DNA of 64,000 bases from Malaya genurostris (Eukaryota; Arthropoda; Insecta; Diptera; Culicidae). The stretch spans positions 125,862,405 to 125,926,404 of the forward strand of contig NC_080572.1 of assembly GCF_030247185.1 (NCBI RefSeq), written 5' to 3'. Below, in pieces: positions 28,556 through 41,230 of this stretch; position 1 is the first letter of the stretch, and each line of letters begins with the position of its first letter. The notes under the pieces were generated by a model that ran no database searches, was not told where the DNA came from, and saw only the letters and a list, made by a program, of their open reading frames with translations. Position numbers and translations under genes: made by a program.

Positions 28556-31251
28556 CCTTACCCAACAGCTATAGTCCTGGGGTGTTTTTTGCTGTATCAA
28601 GAAAACGTCTCCACAAAACTCGGTCCATGGCTGCTCGTCGCCAGCCACTCAAGACGGAGATCACCCTCCACTAGATCGATCCACCTTGCTCGCTGCGCTC
28701 CTCTTCTTCTTGTAAAAGTCGGATTTGATTCAAGAATCATTTTCACTTAGCTGTTTTCCGAGTGCCTTATGACAGTCCGCACGATGGGTGGTTCTCCTAG
28801 CAGATGTTGCAATCGTGATTCATACTCCATCTCCACGTTCCGTCTTCCATCTGCACTCCGCCATAGATGGTCCTCAGTACCTTACTCTCTAAAACAGTAA
28901 GGGTGCGTTGATCCTATGCCAACATAATCCAGGTCTCGTGGCCATAGAGAACAACCGGTCTAATGAGCGTTTTCAATATTCGTGGTAGGAGGCGTAGTAT
29001 TTCTTCTTTAGAGCCTCTTCCTCTCATGTACTTTGGTTTTTGACGCATTTATGGCCAGTCCGATACGCCTAGCTTTAGCTTTCAGTTCGATGTATGTTTC
29101 CATCATCTTCTCAAAGTTACGTGTCACATATCGTCAGCGAAGCCGTAACCTTCTCCAAGATTCGAAGGGACTCGAGAAAGTCCCAGATACTCGGACGTAG
29201 CACATCACTCTATCCATCGTTGCTTTGACCAATTGCGTCAGCTTATCCGGAAACTCGTATTCGTGCATGATCTGTCATAACTGTTTTCGATCGATTGTGT
29301 CGTATGCCGCTTTGCGGTCAATAAATAGGTGATGCGTGGGTACGTTGTATGCACGACACTTCCGGAGTACTTGTGTTATCGCGAATATATGATCCGTAGT
29401 GGCGCGGGCTCCAGAAAATCCCACTTGGTACGGCCCTACGAATTCCTTAGCTATTGATGATAGACAACAGCAAAAGATTTGGGAGAGTACCTTGTAGGCG
29501 GCGTTCAGCAATGTGATTGCGCAATAATTGCAACAATCTAGCTTATCACCCTTTTTGTAGACGGGACATACAACTCCTTCTATCCATTCTTGCGGTAAAA
29601 TCTCCTCCTCCCAAATCTAAAAATCATCCAGTGCAGCGCTCTAGCCAGTGCCACTCCTCTATGTTTGAGCAGATCGCCTGGTAACGAATCATTGCCCGCG
29701 GCTTTGTTGTTCCTCAGCTCGCTGATCTTCTCACTTATCTCCGACAGATCAAGTGCTGGGAATCCGTCGGCGGCTGAGCGTGCACCCAGATTGATTGCTG
29801 CGTCGTTCTCTGTATCTTGTGATTCGCCATTCAGATGCTCGTCATAGTACTGCTTCCACCTGTCGATCACCTCACGTTCGTTCGTGAAAAGATTACCACT
29901 GGTATCTATGCACATTTCGGCCTGTGGAGTTTAGCCTCTACGTGAGCGGTTCACCTTCTCATAGAACTTCCGTGTGTCATTTGCGCGGTACAGCTGTTCC
30001 ATCGCTTCGCGATCTTGGTCTTCCTGGTGGCCTCTTCTTCTTCGGTTTTCCTCCGCAAAACCGTGTTCTGTCTGTTCCGCGCCTGTCTGCATTGTTCCTC
30101 GTCCGTTCTCGTGCGGTGTTGCAGCATCCTCGCCCTTGCTGCATTCTTCTTTTCGACCAACTGCTGACATTCGCCGCCAAACCAGTAATTTTCTCAATTC
30201 GATAACCTCGTTCCTAGTACGGTTGCAGCAGTGCTACTCACGGCGGACCTTGTATTCCTCCAGCCGTCTTCAAGAGTCACCGCGTCAAGCTGCTCTTCCG
30301 TTGGTAGCACTAGCTGCAGTTTTGCGCATATTCCTCTGCAGTACGAACGCTGCTCGAGATTGAGTCTTGGCGTTCCTGTGCGACGAGTGTTGTGCACCGT
30401 TGATAGTTTTGAGCGCATACAAACCGCAACAAGGTAGTAGTCAAAATTAATGTTGGCAATGCGGTTGGTGCGGACATTTATGACATCGGAGAAGAATCGC
30501 CCGTCGATGAGAACGTGGTCAATTTGATTTTTCGTATGTTGATCAGGTGATCTCCAGGTAGCTTTGTCGATACCTTTGCGGGGGAAGAAGGTGCTTCGAA
30601 CTACCATTCCTCGGGAGGCTGCAAAGTTCACGCATCGTTGGGCGTTGTCGTTCGTTGCCGTGTGCAGTCTCTCCAACCCGATCGCAGGCCTGTACATTGC
30701 CTCCCGGCCTACCAGAGCATTCATGTCGCCGATGACGAGTTTTACATCCCGCCGTGAACAACTGTCGTAGGTTCGTTCCAACTGCGCGTAAAATATTTCC
30801 TACACGTCATCGGGTCTCGTCTCATGTGGGCAGTGCACGTTGATGATGCTGTAATTGAAGAAACGGCCCTTGATTTCCGTTACGCACATCCTATCACTTA
30901 TTGGCTGCCACCCGCTGGCGCATCTTCCCCAACACTACAAATCCCGTTCCTAGAACGCTGGTTGTGCCACAGCTCTGGTAGAAGGTGACGCTCGATGCCC
31001 ACTTTTCCACACCTTCTGTCCCGTCCAACAAAGTTCCTGCAGTGTAGGCTCTCTTTCTGTGAAGAGAAAGCAAGCCCCTCCTTCCCTATCAGCATACAAC
31101 CAAGGTCCCACCGGGGTTAGTTACCCGATCTTTCCTATGGTTACTCGTACCCCAGCCGGCACCGCAGGGAGTTAGAGATAGGAGTTACTGGACAAGAGGC
31201 TAAGAACCACATTGGGGCCTGAATTGTGCATTGTCAAGATACTTATCAACC
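28556..31251 (-). pseudogene. RTE (JAM1-like) retrotransposon, long decayed copy with endonuclease and RT
   Basis: The minus strand from about 31251 shows the shared 5' region, then ELCWTG-like remnants, FVVLGKMRQRV, VIGDMNALVGREAMYRPAIG, STFFPRKGIDKATWRSPDQH and FDYYLVAVCMRSKLSTV (endonuclease, to about 30390). A linker follows with RWKQYYDEHLNGE and LRNNKAAGNDSLPGDLLKH. The RT has VVCPVYKKGDKLDCCNY, LLNAAYKVLSQI, VGPYQVGFSGARATTDHIF, HLFIDRKAAYDTIDRKQL (motif A) and GFADD (motif C, near 29130), ending with NASKTKYMRGRGSKEEI and VVLYGHETW. The block between FESWR and GFADD (motif B) is deleted, and about 450 bp of the early endonuclease is missing relative to the copy at 14795-15894. Stops and frame changes are frequent. 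Confidence 0.9.
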
Positions 31252-31549
31252 ATTGCACCAGAATCATTGCATTGTATTTTTCAACACTTTCGACTTCATT
31301 TGATTTGTGTATTGATCTACAGATTTTTGAACAATTTTCAGCCTAACTTGTTTCGTTCGAGCACTAGGATTTCGTCAACATGTTTTGGGGAAAAAATTTC
31401 ATCACTGATGGTCATGAATAATTTCATGTGTTATGGCTATTATTTTCAAGCTTCTTCACTGCACTACTGTTTTTTGTACTGCTTCCAGATAAAACAAGCG
31501 TAACTTTTTTTTCGCGGTTTTTTCCTTTCTCAGTTCACCGAGCCTAACA

Positions 31550-31552
<3 letters not shown>

Positions 31553-31598
<46 letters not shown>
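31553..31598. repeat. (TC)n microsatellite
   Basis: About 46 bp of pure TC dinucleotides, 28 bp before the (AT)n array. Confidence 0.97.
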
Positions 31599-31602
<4 letters not shown>

Positions 31603-31624
31603 GAAATTTCATAAAATTGATCTA

Positions 31625-32229
<605 letters not shown>

Positions 32230-32926
32230 ATGAAACGACATAATACGGACAAAAAGTTTAGAGATCAACTGTACCTGATTCATCTGGAGAAGGGCTTCAT
32301 CACCATGAGTCAACTGAAAACGATTAAATCGTTATTTCACATAATCATCGAATGGCAAAAGTATAAACCGGTACATCGGGATGTCACACAGTGCACGAAC
32401 TGTTTGAACTACGGCAATGGAGCGAGGAATTGCCACATGAAAAGTCGGTGCGGGAAATGTGTCGAACCACACAATACCAACGATTGCCTACTAGATGACA
32501 TCGCTGTAAACTGTGTGAACTGTGATGGAGACCATCCAACTACTAGCAAATCGTGTCCCAAACGTGCTGAGTTCACAAAAATTCGACAACAGGCGTCCCG
32601 TAAACAATCAACGCGCAAGAATTCCACAGAAGGTCGAAGTTAATTTCCCACGGCTCCCACCGAAGAGGGATATTCCGAATTTGCCGCCACTTCCTCGCAG
32701 CAATCCAAAAGATTCAACCGCTGGATCACAAAAAGAATCTTCCTCAAAAATCCCTCCTGGATGGGGCAATAATCAACCACAAGCAAAGGATGACTTTGGT
32801 GATTTATTCTCTGCTGAACAACTGATCGTCATTTTTGAAACAATGACAACAAAACTACGAAACTGCAGAACGCGGTTAGATCAAATCAACGCCTTAGGCA
32901 AATTCATCATCGAATATGCAATATAA
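32230..32926 (+). pseudogene. Jockey-clade ORF1, C-terminal part with zinc knuckles, frameshifted
   Basis: The sequence starts KRHNTDKKFRDQLYLIHLEK. Three zinc knuckles follow: CTNCLNYGNGARNCH, CGKCVEPHNTNDC and CVNCDGDHPTTSKSC, the last better preserved than in copy 1. A frame change near 32600 joins a Pro/Ser-rich tail (VNFPRLPPKRDIPNLPPLP) that ends LGKFIIEYAI before TAA at 32924-32926. The N-terminal 230 or so residues are absent through 5' truncation. Confidence 0.85.
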
Positions 32927-35215
32927 TGAGTTGGTTATAGTAAATTGGAATGCTTGCTCACTCAGGAGCAAAACTGCTGAATTGTCCGACTTTCTTCAAG
33001 AGAAGAATGCCGATATTGGTATTTTAACTGAAACTCATCTTAAACCTGAAATTTCTATTTTTATTTCCAATTACAGGATTCACAGGCTCGACAGGACAAC
33101 TACCAGAGGAGGGGGAGTTGCCATTGCCGTTAAACGATCCATTCAGCACAGGCTTCTGTCAGCCTTTAAATTGCAACTCATAGAAGCCATCGGAATAGAG
33201 ATTACAACGACGATGGGACTCATCATCATCATTGCAGCGTACTGCCCCAAACAAACCAATCTTCGAGATGGTACGTGTGCATCATTGAAGCGAGATCTGG
33301 CTATGCTCACTCGACGACAGAACAAATTCATCATTGCTGGGGACCTGAACGCACGGCATGAGATGTGGGGAAACAGAAGACAGAATCGAAACGGATTCGT
33401 ACTTGCCGAAGATTACGAAACTGGACAATACAACATCCTCGCTCCGGATCAACCAACGCGGCTTTCCAGATAGGGAGTTCATTCTATTTTGGATATATTC
33501 ATCAGCAACATCGCCATAGACAGCTCTCCGGTTGTCTTCAACGAGCTCTCTTCCGACCACTTTCCAGTAATATTGACGTTGGGATCTTCACCAGAAACAG
33601 TGCCTTTTCAACCACGGAGGAACTATTATCGCACCGATTGGGTCCAATTTCAACAAATCGCCGACCAACTTATTAATATCGATTTGCCAATTGATTCCCC
33701 GATGGAAATCGATGCAGCCCTATCTTCCTTCCAGCATTCAATCACAGTCGCTCGTGATAGGACGGTTCCAGTACAACATATGCCGAGTTCCTCTCTTTAA
33801 ATCGACAGTGTCATCAAGAAACTCATCCGACTTCGAAATATCTACCGGAGGCAGTATCAACGAACTGGCATCCTAGATAGGAAGACTTCTTATAACAACT
33901 TAACTAGGATAATCCAGGAAAGGATATCTGAGCTTCGCAACAGGAACTTTCAGCAAAAGCTTCGCGAAATTCTCCCACATTCAAAGCCCTTCTGGTCCTT
34001 AACGAAGGTGCTTAAGAAAAAACCGAAGCCTATTCCTCCTCTGCTGCCACCCCAGGACGCAGCTGAAGGAATACCTTTAATCACACCAGTAAAGAAGGCA
34101 AATGCGCTAGGCCAGCAGTTTGTGTGTTCTCACAATTTAGGACTTAACATTGTTAGTCCACATGAAAGAGTCGTTGCTGATAGCGTAGCTGAGGTTGACC
34201 AATCAGACAGCTTAGTTCCTGAGGAAAGTAGAGTCACTGCGAATGAGCTGATGGCTATTGTGAAAAAATCCAAAAATATGAAGGCCCCCGGTTTCGACAA
34301 CACATTCAACATTGAGCTGAAACATTTGAGTATTCGCTCATTTGTCTTCTTAGCTAAAATTTTTAACAGGTGCTGGGAGCTTGGTTACTTCCCTTCAATG
34401 TGGAAGTTAGCTAAAGTTATCCCAGTTTTGAAACCGGGGAAAGATCCTTCCTTTTCCAATAGCTATCGGCCCATCAGCTTACTCTCTGCACTATCCAAGC
34501 TGTTTGAAAAGTCAATACAAAGGCGAATTCTTGCTTTCGCAGATGAACACCAGGTGGTGGTGTTCTGTCACAATTTGCTGATGATACTGCCATTCTTTAC
34601 AAAGGTCGTGTTATTAATGCTCTGAAGAATAAACTACAGACAGGTCTGGACGCTTTAACGGAATATTTTACAAGCTGGAAAATTATGATCAATGCAGCAA
34701 AAACTCAGGTCATCTTGTTTCCACATTCAAGATCTCCAAAACTTGTTCCATCAGACGAATGCCGAACACGATTCGGTGATGAGGTCATTCAATGGTCCGA
34801 TGAAGTTATCTATCTAGGACTCACCTTTGACAGACATCTGATATTCAGGTCACATGTTGACAAAATCGTTCAAAAATGCAGCATACTCATCAGGTCTCTG
34901 TATCCGCTGATTTGTAGAACATCTAAACTGTGCCTGAAGAATCAGATGGCTGTCTATAAAAACAAATCATCTACCCCGCAATTGAATACGCAGTCCCTGT
35001 TTGGCGGGGCTGTGCACGAACACACAAACTTAGGCTTCAGCGTATTCAAAGTAAGATCTTAAAGATGATTCTAAATCTACCCCCTTGGACAAGGACTAGT
35101 GAAGTACATGAGATGGCCTCACTGGATATACTAGAACAAAAATTCGAACAATACTGCACGAAATTTGAAGAGAGGTGCTCAATCTCTGAAATACAAATAA
35201 TTCAAAATTTGTACG
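32916..35215 (+). pseudogene. Jockey-clade ORF2 with internal RT deletion
   Basis: The ATG at 32916 overlaps the ORF1 stop by 11 nt. The endonuclease reads NELVIVNWNACSLRSK, ILTETHLKPE, FIIAGDLNARHEMWGNRRQN and SSDHFPVIL, so unlike copy 1 its catalytic GDLNARH is intact. Stops occur at 33471 and 33798. The RT finger region has KKSKNMKAPGFDNTFN, PVLKPGKDPS and NSYRPISLLSALSKLFEKS. The text then jumps from LAFADEHQ near 34553 straight to FADDTAILYKG (motif C, near 34582), so motifs A and B (about 450 bp) are deleted. The thumb continues with INAAKTQVILFPHS, VIYLGLTFDRHL and RIQSKILKMILNLPPWTRTS. Confidence 0.88.
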
Positions 35216-35528
35216 TAATAGGTTAGGGATAGTTATAAGTAGGTAGATATTTTATAAATAATTAAAATAAATATTATGATTAAACATTAGTATGTAAAAC
35301 AAGAGTAACTAAAACACCTAATATTAATAACGAATCGTATGAACAACAAAGATGAAAGGCCAAAGGGTCAAAACACTTGTACTGTAAAATATTGATGTAA
35401 TACACAAAAATAAGATTAATAAACAGATATTTATGCAAAAAAAATATATAGAGCGGTAGTCAGTAATACTGAATTGGCTGTCTAACTGTTAACAGCATCT
35501 TGTGGAATTTTTACGCGGAAACACGCAC

Positions 35529-35793
35529 ACAGGAGGAACAGTTAAGGGCAAGGCAAAGTCCCGCTCGAACCGTGCTGGTCTGCAGTTCCCAGTTGGCAAA
35601 ATCCATCGTCTGATTCGGAAGGGAAACTACTCAGAGCGTGTCGGTGCCGGTGCATCGGTCTATCTGGCGGCAGTGATGGAGTACTTGGCTGCCGAAGTGT
35701 TGGAATTGGCCGGTAACGCTGACCGTGACAACAAGAAAACGAAAATCATCCCTCACCATCTGCAGCTGGCCATCCGTAATGACGAGGAGATGA
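35529..35793 (+). pseudogene. Histone H2A fragment, C-terminally truncated
   Basis: About 88 codons match canonical H2A from near residue 8 of the family: TVKGKAKSRSNRAGLQFPVG, HRLIRKGNYSERVGAGASVY, LAAVMEYLAAEVLELAGNA, then KIIPHHLQLAIRNDEEM. H2A packages DNA as a dimer with H2B. Changes at normally fixed positions (GKIHRLI for GRIHRLL, GASVY for GAPVY, IPHH for IPRH) and the sudden loss of similarity after NDEE, where the docking domain and C-terminal tail should follow, mark it as a pseudogene. The reading frame happens to stay open to 35888 with unrelated sequence. An N-terminal ATG in proper context and a promoter are not visible; the end of Jockey copy 2 lies just upstream. Confidence 0.88.
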
Positions 35794-36084
35794 AAACCCC
35801 GTCCTTTTCAGGACGACCACATCACTATGATAAAGAAATATTTAGGATTGATTTAAGGTTAGCCAGTTTTGATACGCCTGGAAAGTAGACTGCGCAAATC
35901 AAGCAAACATTTGTTCTAACAATTTGTTCATTTTTTTCACTTGTTCAATTTGTTCAACTCTGTTTCGCACGGCATATTTGTATACTAGTATAAAGATGTG
36001 TTCAAAATCATCACTTTCGCTTTCGCATTGCCGTTCGTAATTGAATGTGTTAGTGACGGTGCAAATTAATTTAACTTCCATCTT

Positions 36085-36199
36085 GATGAATCTTTTGGTA
36101 GGAAATATTGAGATCTGAGATGGTTCTCGTGTGTATCTTGTTTCGGCAATGGGCCCTGCTGGACTTTTTGGCTGCCTTTCTACCGATTTTCGGTGTCAT
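36085..36199 (-). pseudogene. Histone H2B N-terminal fragment
   Basis: On the minus strand, from the ATG at 36199, the sequence reads MTPKIGRKAAKKSSRAHC, which resembles the H2B tail (usually MAPKTSGKAAKKxGKAQ). Similarity is lost after about 20-25 codons and the histone fold is absent. The upstream promoter is well preserved, so this is a truncated genomic copy of a histone unit, not a retrocopy. It points toward the H2A fragment, the opposite of the usual divergent H2A-H2B arrangement in insects. Confidence 0.65.
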
Positions 36200-36316
36200 T
36201 GTGTCTCGTGCATTCAGATCGGGAAACTGTGAGACGACAGGTCCTCTATGTTGCTCTCGTGTGTCTTGTTTCGGGAACAGTTGCTCAGCAAATGGTAGGA
36301 AAAATGAACCACTCAA

Positions 36317-36367
36317 CTTTTATATGGATGCTCTTGTACAGAAGCAGACGTCTCGCGTTCTGATTGG
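36317..36367 (-). promoter_or_regulatory. Histone-type promoter (CCAAT and TATA) upstream of the H2B fragment
   Basis: On the minus strand a CCAAT box (AGCCAATCAGAACG context, core at 36363-36367) lies about 40 bp upstream of a TATA box TATAAAAG (36317-36324), which is about 118 bp before the H2B ATG. The CCAAT plus TATA arrangement is typical for replication-dependent histone genes. Confidence 0.65.
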
Positions 36368-36390
36368 CTGGTGCAGTCATGAGTTAAATC

Positions 36391-36471
36391 AAACAGGTTT
36401 TTCAATAGTGTACTTTAGCATTAGCATTAGCATTAGCATTAGCATTAGAGCAAACAGGTTTTTCAATAGTG
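36391..36471. repeat. (TTAGCA)n hexamer run bracketed by a 20-bp direct repeat
   Basis: About five and a half units of TTAGCA at 36415-36448 lie between two identical copies of 'aaacaggtttttcaatagtg' (36391-36410 and 36452-36471). A shorter run of the same hexamer occurs at 47252-47274 inside the foldback element. Confidence 0.8.
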
Positions 36472-36689
36472 CATATTGAAAAACTTCAATGTTGTTGCAA
36501 TACACTTTTTACACTTCAATGTTGTTGCAATCGATTCTATTGGTAGTTAGATTATATAAATCCTTCTACAGATCACTGAGCTATGAGCTTTCAAAATACG
36601 AGAAAGGCAAACGCGCCGTATGAATTATCCTCTTTGATACTCGTTTATACAAAACAGTTAAGAAAAGTTTAATTTTGAACTATTTGAGA

Positions 36690-36872
36690 ATATGTCACAC
36701 AACTGAAAATTTTATTATAAAATTGTGATCATATTTCCGATGGCGTGTAGCAAGAATTATGTTGATTCATTAGATATAACATGAGATATTCACGATCAAA
36801 AACTTATCACTCTCTCAGAGGGTAAATTTTGAAAAGGCACCCCATAGTAAAGTAAGTCGTATTCACGACAAA
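36690..36872 (-). repeat. Interspersed repeat family 2, reversed diverged copy
   Basis: It contains 'gatattcacgatcaaaaac', 'gggtaaattttgaaaaggca' and 'ccatagtaaagtaag', matching the reverse of 54370-54440 ('cttactttactatggggcgc', 'gaaatttaccctgtacccga'). Confidence 0.55.
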
Positions 36873-39590
36873 AAAGGGCATTTTATCAAACAATTTTGAA
36901 AACCACTGATTTAAACCAACGTCGCTCATAAGTCGCGACCAATAGAGCATGTTCCCCGTTAGCTTCTACTAGAATTTCTATCTTCAAACTGCGATAAATT
37001 GGCTACAATATCTTCACTTCGGCTCTAAGAAGCAACATCATAGATATACCTAATATTTCGACAAATGTGCGATACCGTTTTCATAGCAACACAAAAATTC
37101 ATATCGTATGTGTCATTCTTCATATTACCCTTTGAGTCAATGCATTGAACAGAGATAGCAGATCACACTTTAACTAATGGTGATTGTATTTGAGATGAAC
37201 GGAGGAGCTGAGATGAATGGGGATATCGTTACCCTTGTTATCGCTATACTGTTAATGTTAATATATATTTTAAAAAACATCGTGTACGTATAGCGCATTG
37301 AAACCTAACAATAAATTAAACGATGTTTCCCGTACTTCTACTTATGCCGTTCAAATAATTATCCGTATCCTATGACGCACGAGTTTCGATAATCTTCCCA
37401 TGGACATTCGACCAGAAGACAAAACACAATACGCTTACAGAAACAGATTAAATTCATTATTAGGCGATTAGTTTCAAATTGTCATAAAGTAAATTGTACT
37501 ACGTGTTAAAATTTATGATTCACAAAATGCCTGATATTACATAGCGAAAGCACTTTCAATTGCAATTATCCAAAAATTTTACAGCAGGATAGGCGATAGA
37601 AAATAATTACCGCCCGTTCGTCGGCACGTGTACTTCATAGGAGTGGACAACATATTACAAACCTGCAATCATTGAATTCCCATTGTCTAATGCACTCCAA
37701 GTACGCAGCATTTACGTGGTCCCGTTGAAAATATCGTACACGAACGGGACAAAATGGCAAAGTGTTCTCCAACCATCATACAAAAACGATTCAACTAGCC
37801 CGTAGCTGCGCCCGGTTGCTGGCCCATTTGGTAGGATTGTGAGCTTGATGTGCGATAACCAGTCAGTACATCTGGTAAGAGCACTCGTGAGAGAAACTAT
37901 ATTGCGCTAATTGTAATACTAGTAGCATAGGTATAGTAAAAATACGGGTCTAAACGAAAGAGGGCACTTTACATACGTAACTACAACGCGTCGAGAACTG
38001 CATGTGCCGCAGTACACATGCGCCATAGTTTTAACACCTCCTGTGGGAATGCACAGTTCCCATCAGTTTGGGAGGGCTTTCGAAGCTTTTTGTGCTAAAG
38101 TGAGGCGGGGAAGCAGATTTGTGTTCAGAGGTCTGTCGAAACACCGACACTCCAATTTCGCATGCCTGCTCTCGCTTGTTTATTGATGATAATTACATTT
38201 AAATTACAGTTTTATATGTTAAAATGACAATAAACATTAATTTTCCTAAATATGAAGGCAACTTTTATCTCGGCGAAAACATGCAACTGACGGTGATGCT
38301 GTTCCATGCGGTATCGTGTTCTGTATTCGGTGTGGGTCTACCAGCTAGTACGTGCGAAAATATGCTGAGAGGTGGCAAAACTGACGGAAAACATGTGGCA
38401 ACTGCTGCAGCGATGCAACACATGCTGCTAGCTAGTTGTAACTATTGCATAAGGCAGGCAGGTGATGTCAAAGAATGGGGTACGAGGAGGGACCAGCGTG
38501 GGAGGTTGAGACAAGGTTCTTACCATGCTCCTGGCAAATAACTAACTGCATACATTATAAGCGGAAATGGTTGTTGTATACAATGTGGCAGTACTCGCGG
38601 CAAATAAATTAAGACATTGGAAATGTTTCACAAAACCACAGTGACACGTCTCCAGACAATCCAGCTGGGTATGATTTTGTCAGGTTGTGTAACCCTTCAG
38701 CATGGCTCAATCAGTTGCTACTGATAACTTGATAGTACAGTATCGAATCGAATCATTGCATAGCAGTTCATGTTGAACCGCTAGCACTACCTGACGGCTC
38801 AATTACAAATACAAAATTAAAAGCTTAATGAGCCAGTTTTTCAAGGTTAAAAAGTAGCATTGACCTGTGGGATCGTAAGACCTTTTAGTTGATTCTGAAA
38901 ACCGGCGTAGCCAGTGGTCCAAAACTGGAAAAAGACGGTCAAAAGTTTGTACTGACTTTCACTGATTTTTAAGAGCTGACGTGTCTGCGAAGATTTTTTA
39001 CAAGATTATAATACGCTTCTTTTGAAAGTGGCACCTTAATTTTTGTTAGGCGGGTAGTACCAATTTCGAAAAAAAATATTTATTTTTTATACAAAAATTT
39101 TTATTTCTATCTCATTTTGAACAAAAAAACATTTCAAGTATTTTTGCTGAAGATATAAATAATGATAAAATTTTTTTTTGAGATATATCCACTTTATTTT
39201 AAAAACTGTTTTTTTGGTTTTATCTACGTAGAATCTACCTCTATTACCTAAGTATCTACTACAAAGTGCGCATAAATACGCATAAACAAGCTCATGCTTG
39301 CACGCGCAGCTTAAGCAAATTGTTGTGATTATTATTTTGTTTACTTTTTGACAATTAACAACATTAGAAAAAAAAAACTCGATGTAATTTTTTTGGCCTT
39401 TTCAAAGTTAGTTTTAAATATTCAAAATCCGATAAATTATCAAAAGTTTAACACATATTAAATAATATGAAAAAGTATTGTAAAAGTACAGACCTTTACG
39501 AAGAGATTTCATTTTTAAACGTGTAAATAAATTGAGTTATTGCAAAGCAACACGTTTTTAAGACGATATGTTGATCGTGCGACGCTCACT
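36873..39590. other. Intergenic, no recognisable gene
   Basis: Nothing recognisable. The frame at 38224-38541 (105 codons) starts with a plausible ATG but has no motif I know and ends in low-quality sequence. Confidence 0.4.
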
Positions 39591-40380
39591 TAGAGATGTG
39601 CGAAGCAGCTCATACCGGTGAGCAGCTCCGAACCGATCAGCTCACTAAAGGGAATTGATTCAATGTATCAGCTCATCAGCTCATTTAAATTGAACTGAAG
39701 GTTTGTTTTGAGCGCCGTTTTTCTTTCATATGCATAATCGAAATCATTGATGCACAAAGAACAATGCTATGCGAACTAACTTGTCTGCGAATTATTATTA
39801 TGTCATATTTGAGAATATCTGCAAAAGTGGCATCCCTGAATGTACCTTAGCCTACTGAGTGAGAGGTAAGATTTCTTATTGACAATGGCTCATTCAATCT
39901 GTTAAACAAGGATAGATACACATTTGGAAGAACGAACAAAGCTCATGTACACATTTCTTCTCATTTATAACTCGCCCTTCAAGAGCCGAAGATCCGTTCA
40001 GCTCGTAGCTTGTTTTCATCTTACCAGCCAGGATGCCAGGTCATTTTTTCAAAAATCTGTGATCATCCAAAAACTCTCACTATTTCCTACCGCTCTGTAA
40101 TTTTTGGTGCTAAACTGTCATCAATTTAAAAAATTTATGATCGATTTCAGAATCTGTGTAAATCTGTGTAAATCTTTTCAGAAATCTGTAAGAATCTGCG
40201 CCATTTTTGAAATCCGCGCAAAAAATTGAAAATCTGTGAAACACAGATTAATCTGGCATCCCTGCTTACCAGTGCGGTGAACTGGTGAGCTGCGGTTCTT
40301 TTAAAAAGAGCTGTAAGCTATCAGCTCACTTTAAAGATTCGATTTACTGGAATAGCTCAGGAGCGAATTGCACATCTCAA
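39591..40380. mobile_element. hAT-like non-autonomous element, 790 bp
   Basis: The ends are inverted: the left is TAGAGATGTGCGAA and the right, reverse-complemented, is TTGAGATGTGCAATTC. The flanks are 8-bp near-identical repeats, 'cgctcact' (39583-39590) and 'cgttcact' (40381-40388). An 8-bp duplication and a TAGAG-type end fit hAT elements (Herves in Anopheles starts similarly, from memory). The interior is rich in 'agctcatcagctcat'-like motifs and does not code for a transposase. Confidence 0.65.
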
Positions 40381-40540
40381 CGTTCACTGCAAAAATGAGT
40401 TACAGAAATAGCAGACGCGTGACGCCCTCCGTTTCTTAACCATTCATGGTTTCAGCATGGCCATAGTGAAAATGAGTGAACAGTACTCAGGATATTCTCA
40501 TTGGAAAATAAATTAGATTAGGAATATATCTTTCTATAAG

Positions 40541-41230
40541 TGTTGTAAAAGTTTGGTGCATTAAGTTGCATATTTCGCTTCAGTACAAGGTTTCCTAGGT
40601 AAAAATAGGTAAAATGACGTATAACTTTTCCAGAAAAGAATAAACCTATGCATTACCTTCTACAAAATTATGGGATTTTATATTTTCTACAATTATTCCA
40701 AATAAAGTATGTATAAAAAAACCAAATTGTAACAAGCTATGATCAGAGAAATAGTTTTAAGGGGGTTGTCATAATTCAATAACTAGAACTAACTTTAAAA
40801 AGGCTAAAAAAAAGTTCCATCGAGCTCCACTTAGATTTTCTTTTATAGTATTGAGCAAATCTTTTTCTATAAATTTTGTAAAAATCAGCTGCATAAAGTT
40901 GCATAATTCGCTTCGGTGTTAGGTTTTATCATAGGTAAAAAAGGTAAAATGATATATAACTTTGCCAGGAAACAATAAAACTATGCACTACTTTCAACAA
41001 AAATATGGGATTTTTTATTTTCTTCAATTATTCGAAACAAAGTATGTATAAAAAAATAACTCGAAACAAGTTATGAATAAAAAACTGATTTTAGGGGGGT
41101 TGCCATGAAAACGCTTTGTATATAGGAAACGGTGTGATCTAGACTTTGGTATATTTGACAAAGTAAATTATTTTCAATAGTTCTAAAACTTTGTAAAAGA
41201 ATAAAATTTCCTATCTCTTCATAAAAAAAA
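40541..41230. repeat. Diverged tandem duplication, period about 335 bp
   Basis: Blocks such as 'aagttgcatatttcgcttc', 'ggtaaaatgacgtataactt', 'tatgggattttatattttct' and 'caaataaagtatgtataaaa' in 40541-40800 recur in order at 40876-41130 with many substitutions. It is non-coding. Confidence 0.65.

Larger units (their letters stand above)
32230..35446 (+). mobile_element. 5'-truncated Jockey-clade retrotransposon, copy 2
   Basis: It starts inside ORF1 just before the zinc knuckles, continues through an overlapping ORF2 and ends with a short A run at about 35436-35443 (gcaaaaaaaatatata). The two Jockey copies are clearly different in sequence but share the same gene order and the overlapping ORF1/ORF2 junction. 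A deletion inside the RT and several stops make it inactive. I could not find a convincing target duplication. Confidence 0.82.

Noticed and set aside
35794..35888. Extension of the H2A frame into a novel C-terminus
   Set aside because: Similarity to H2A stops sharply at NDEE; the following residues are unrelated and merely remain open.
36415..36448. Telomere-like repeat
   Set aside because: The unit is TTAGCA, not the insect TTAGG, and the run is only about 34 bp.
38224..38541. Possible 105-codon host gene
   Set aside because: No recognisable domain, no conserved pattern and surrounded by non-coding sequence; chance frame is the simpler view.
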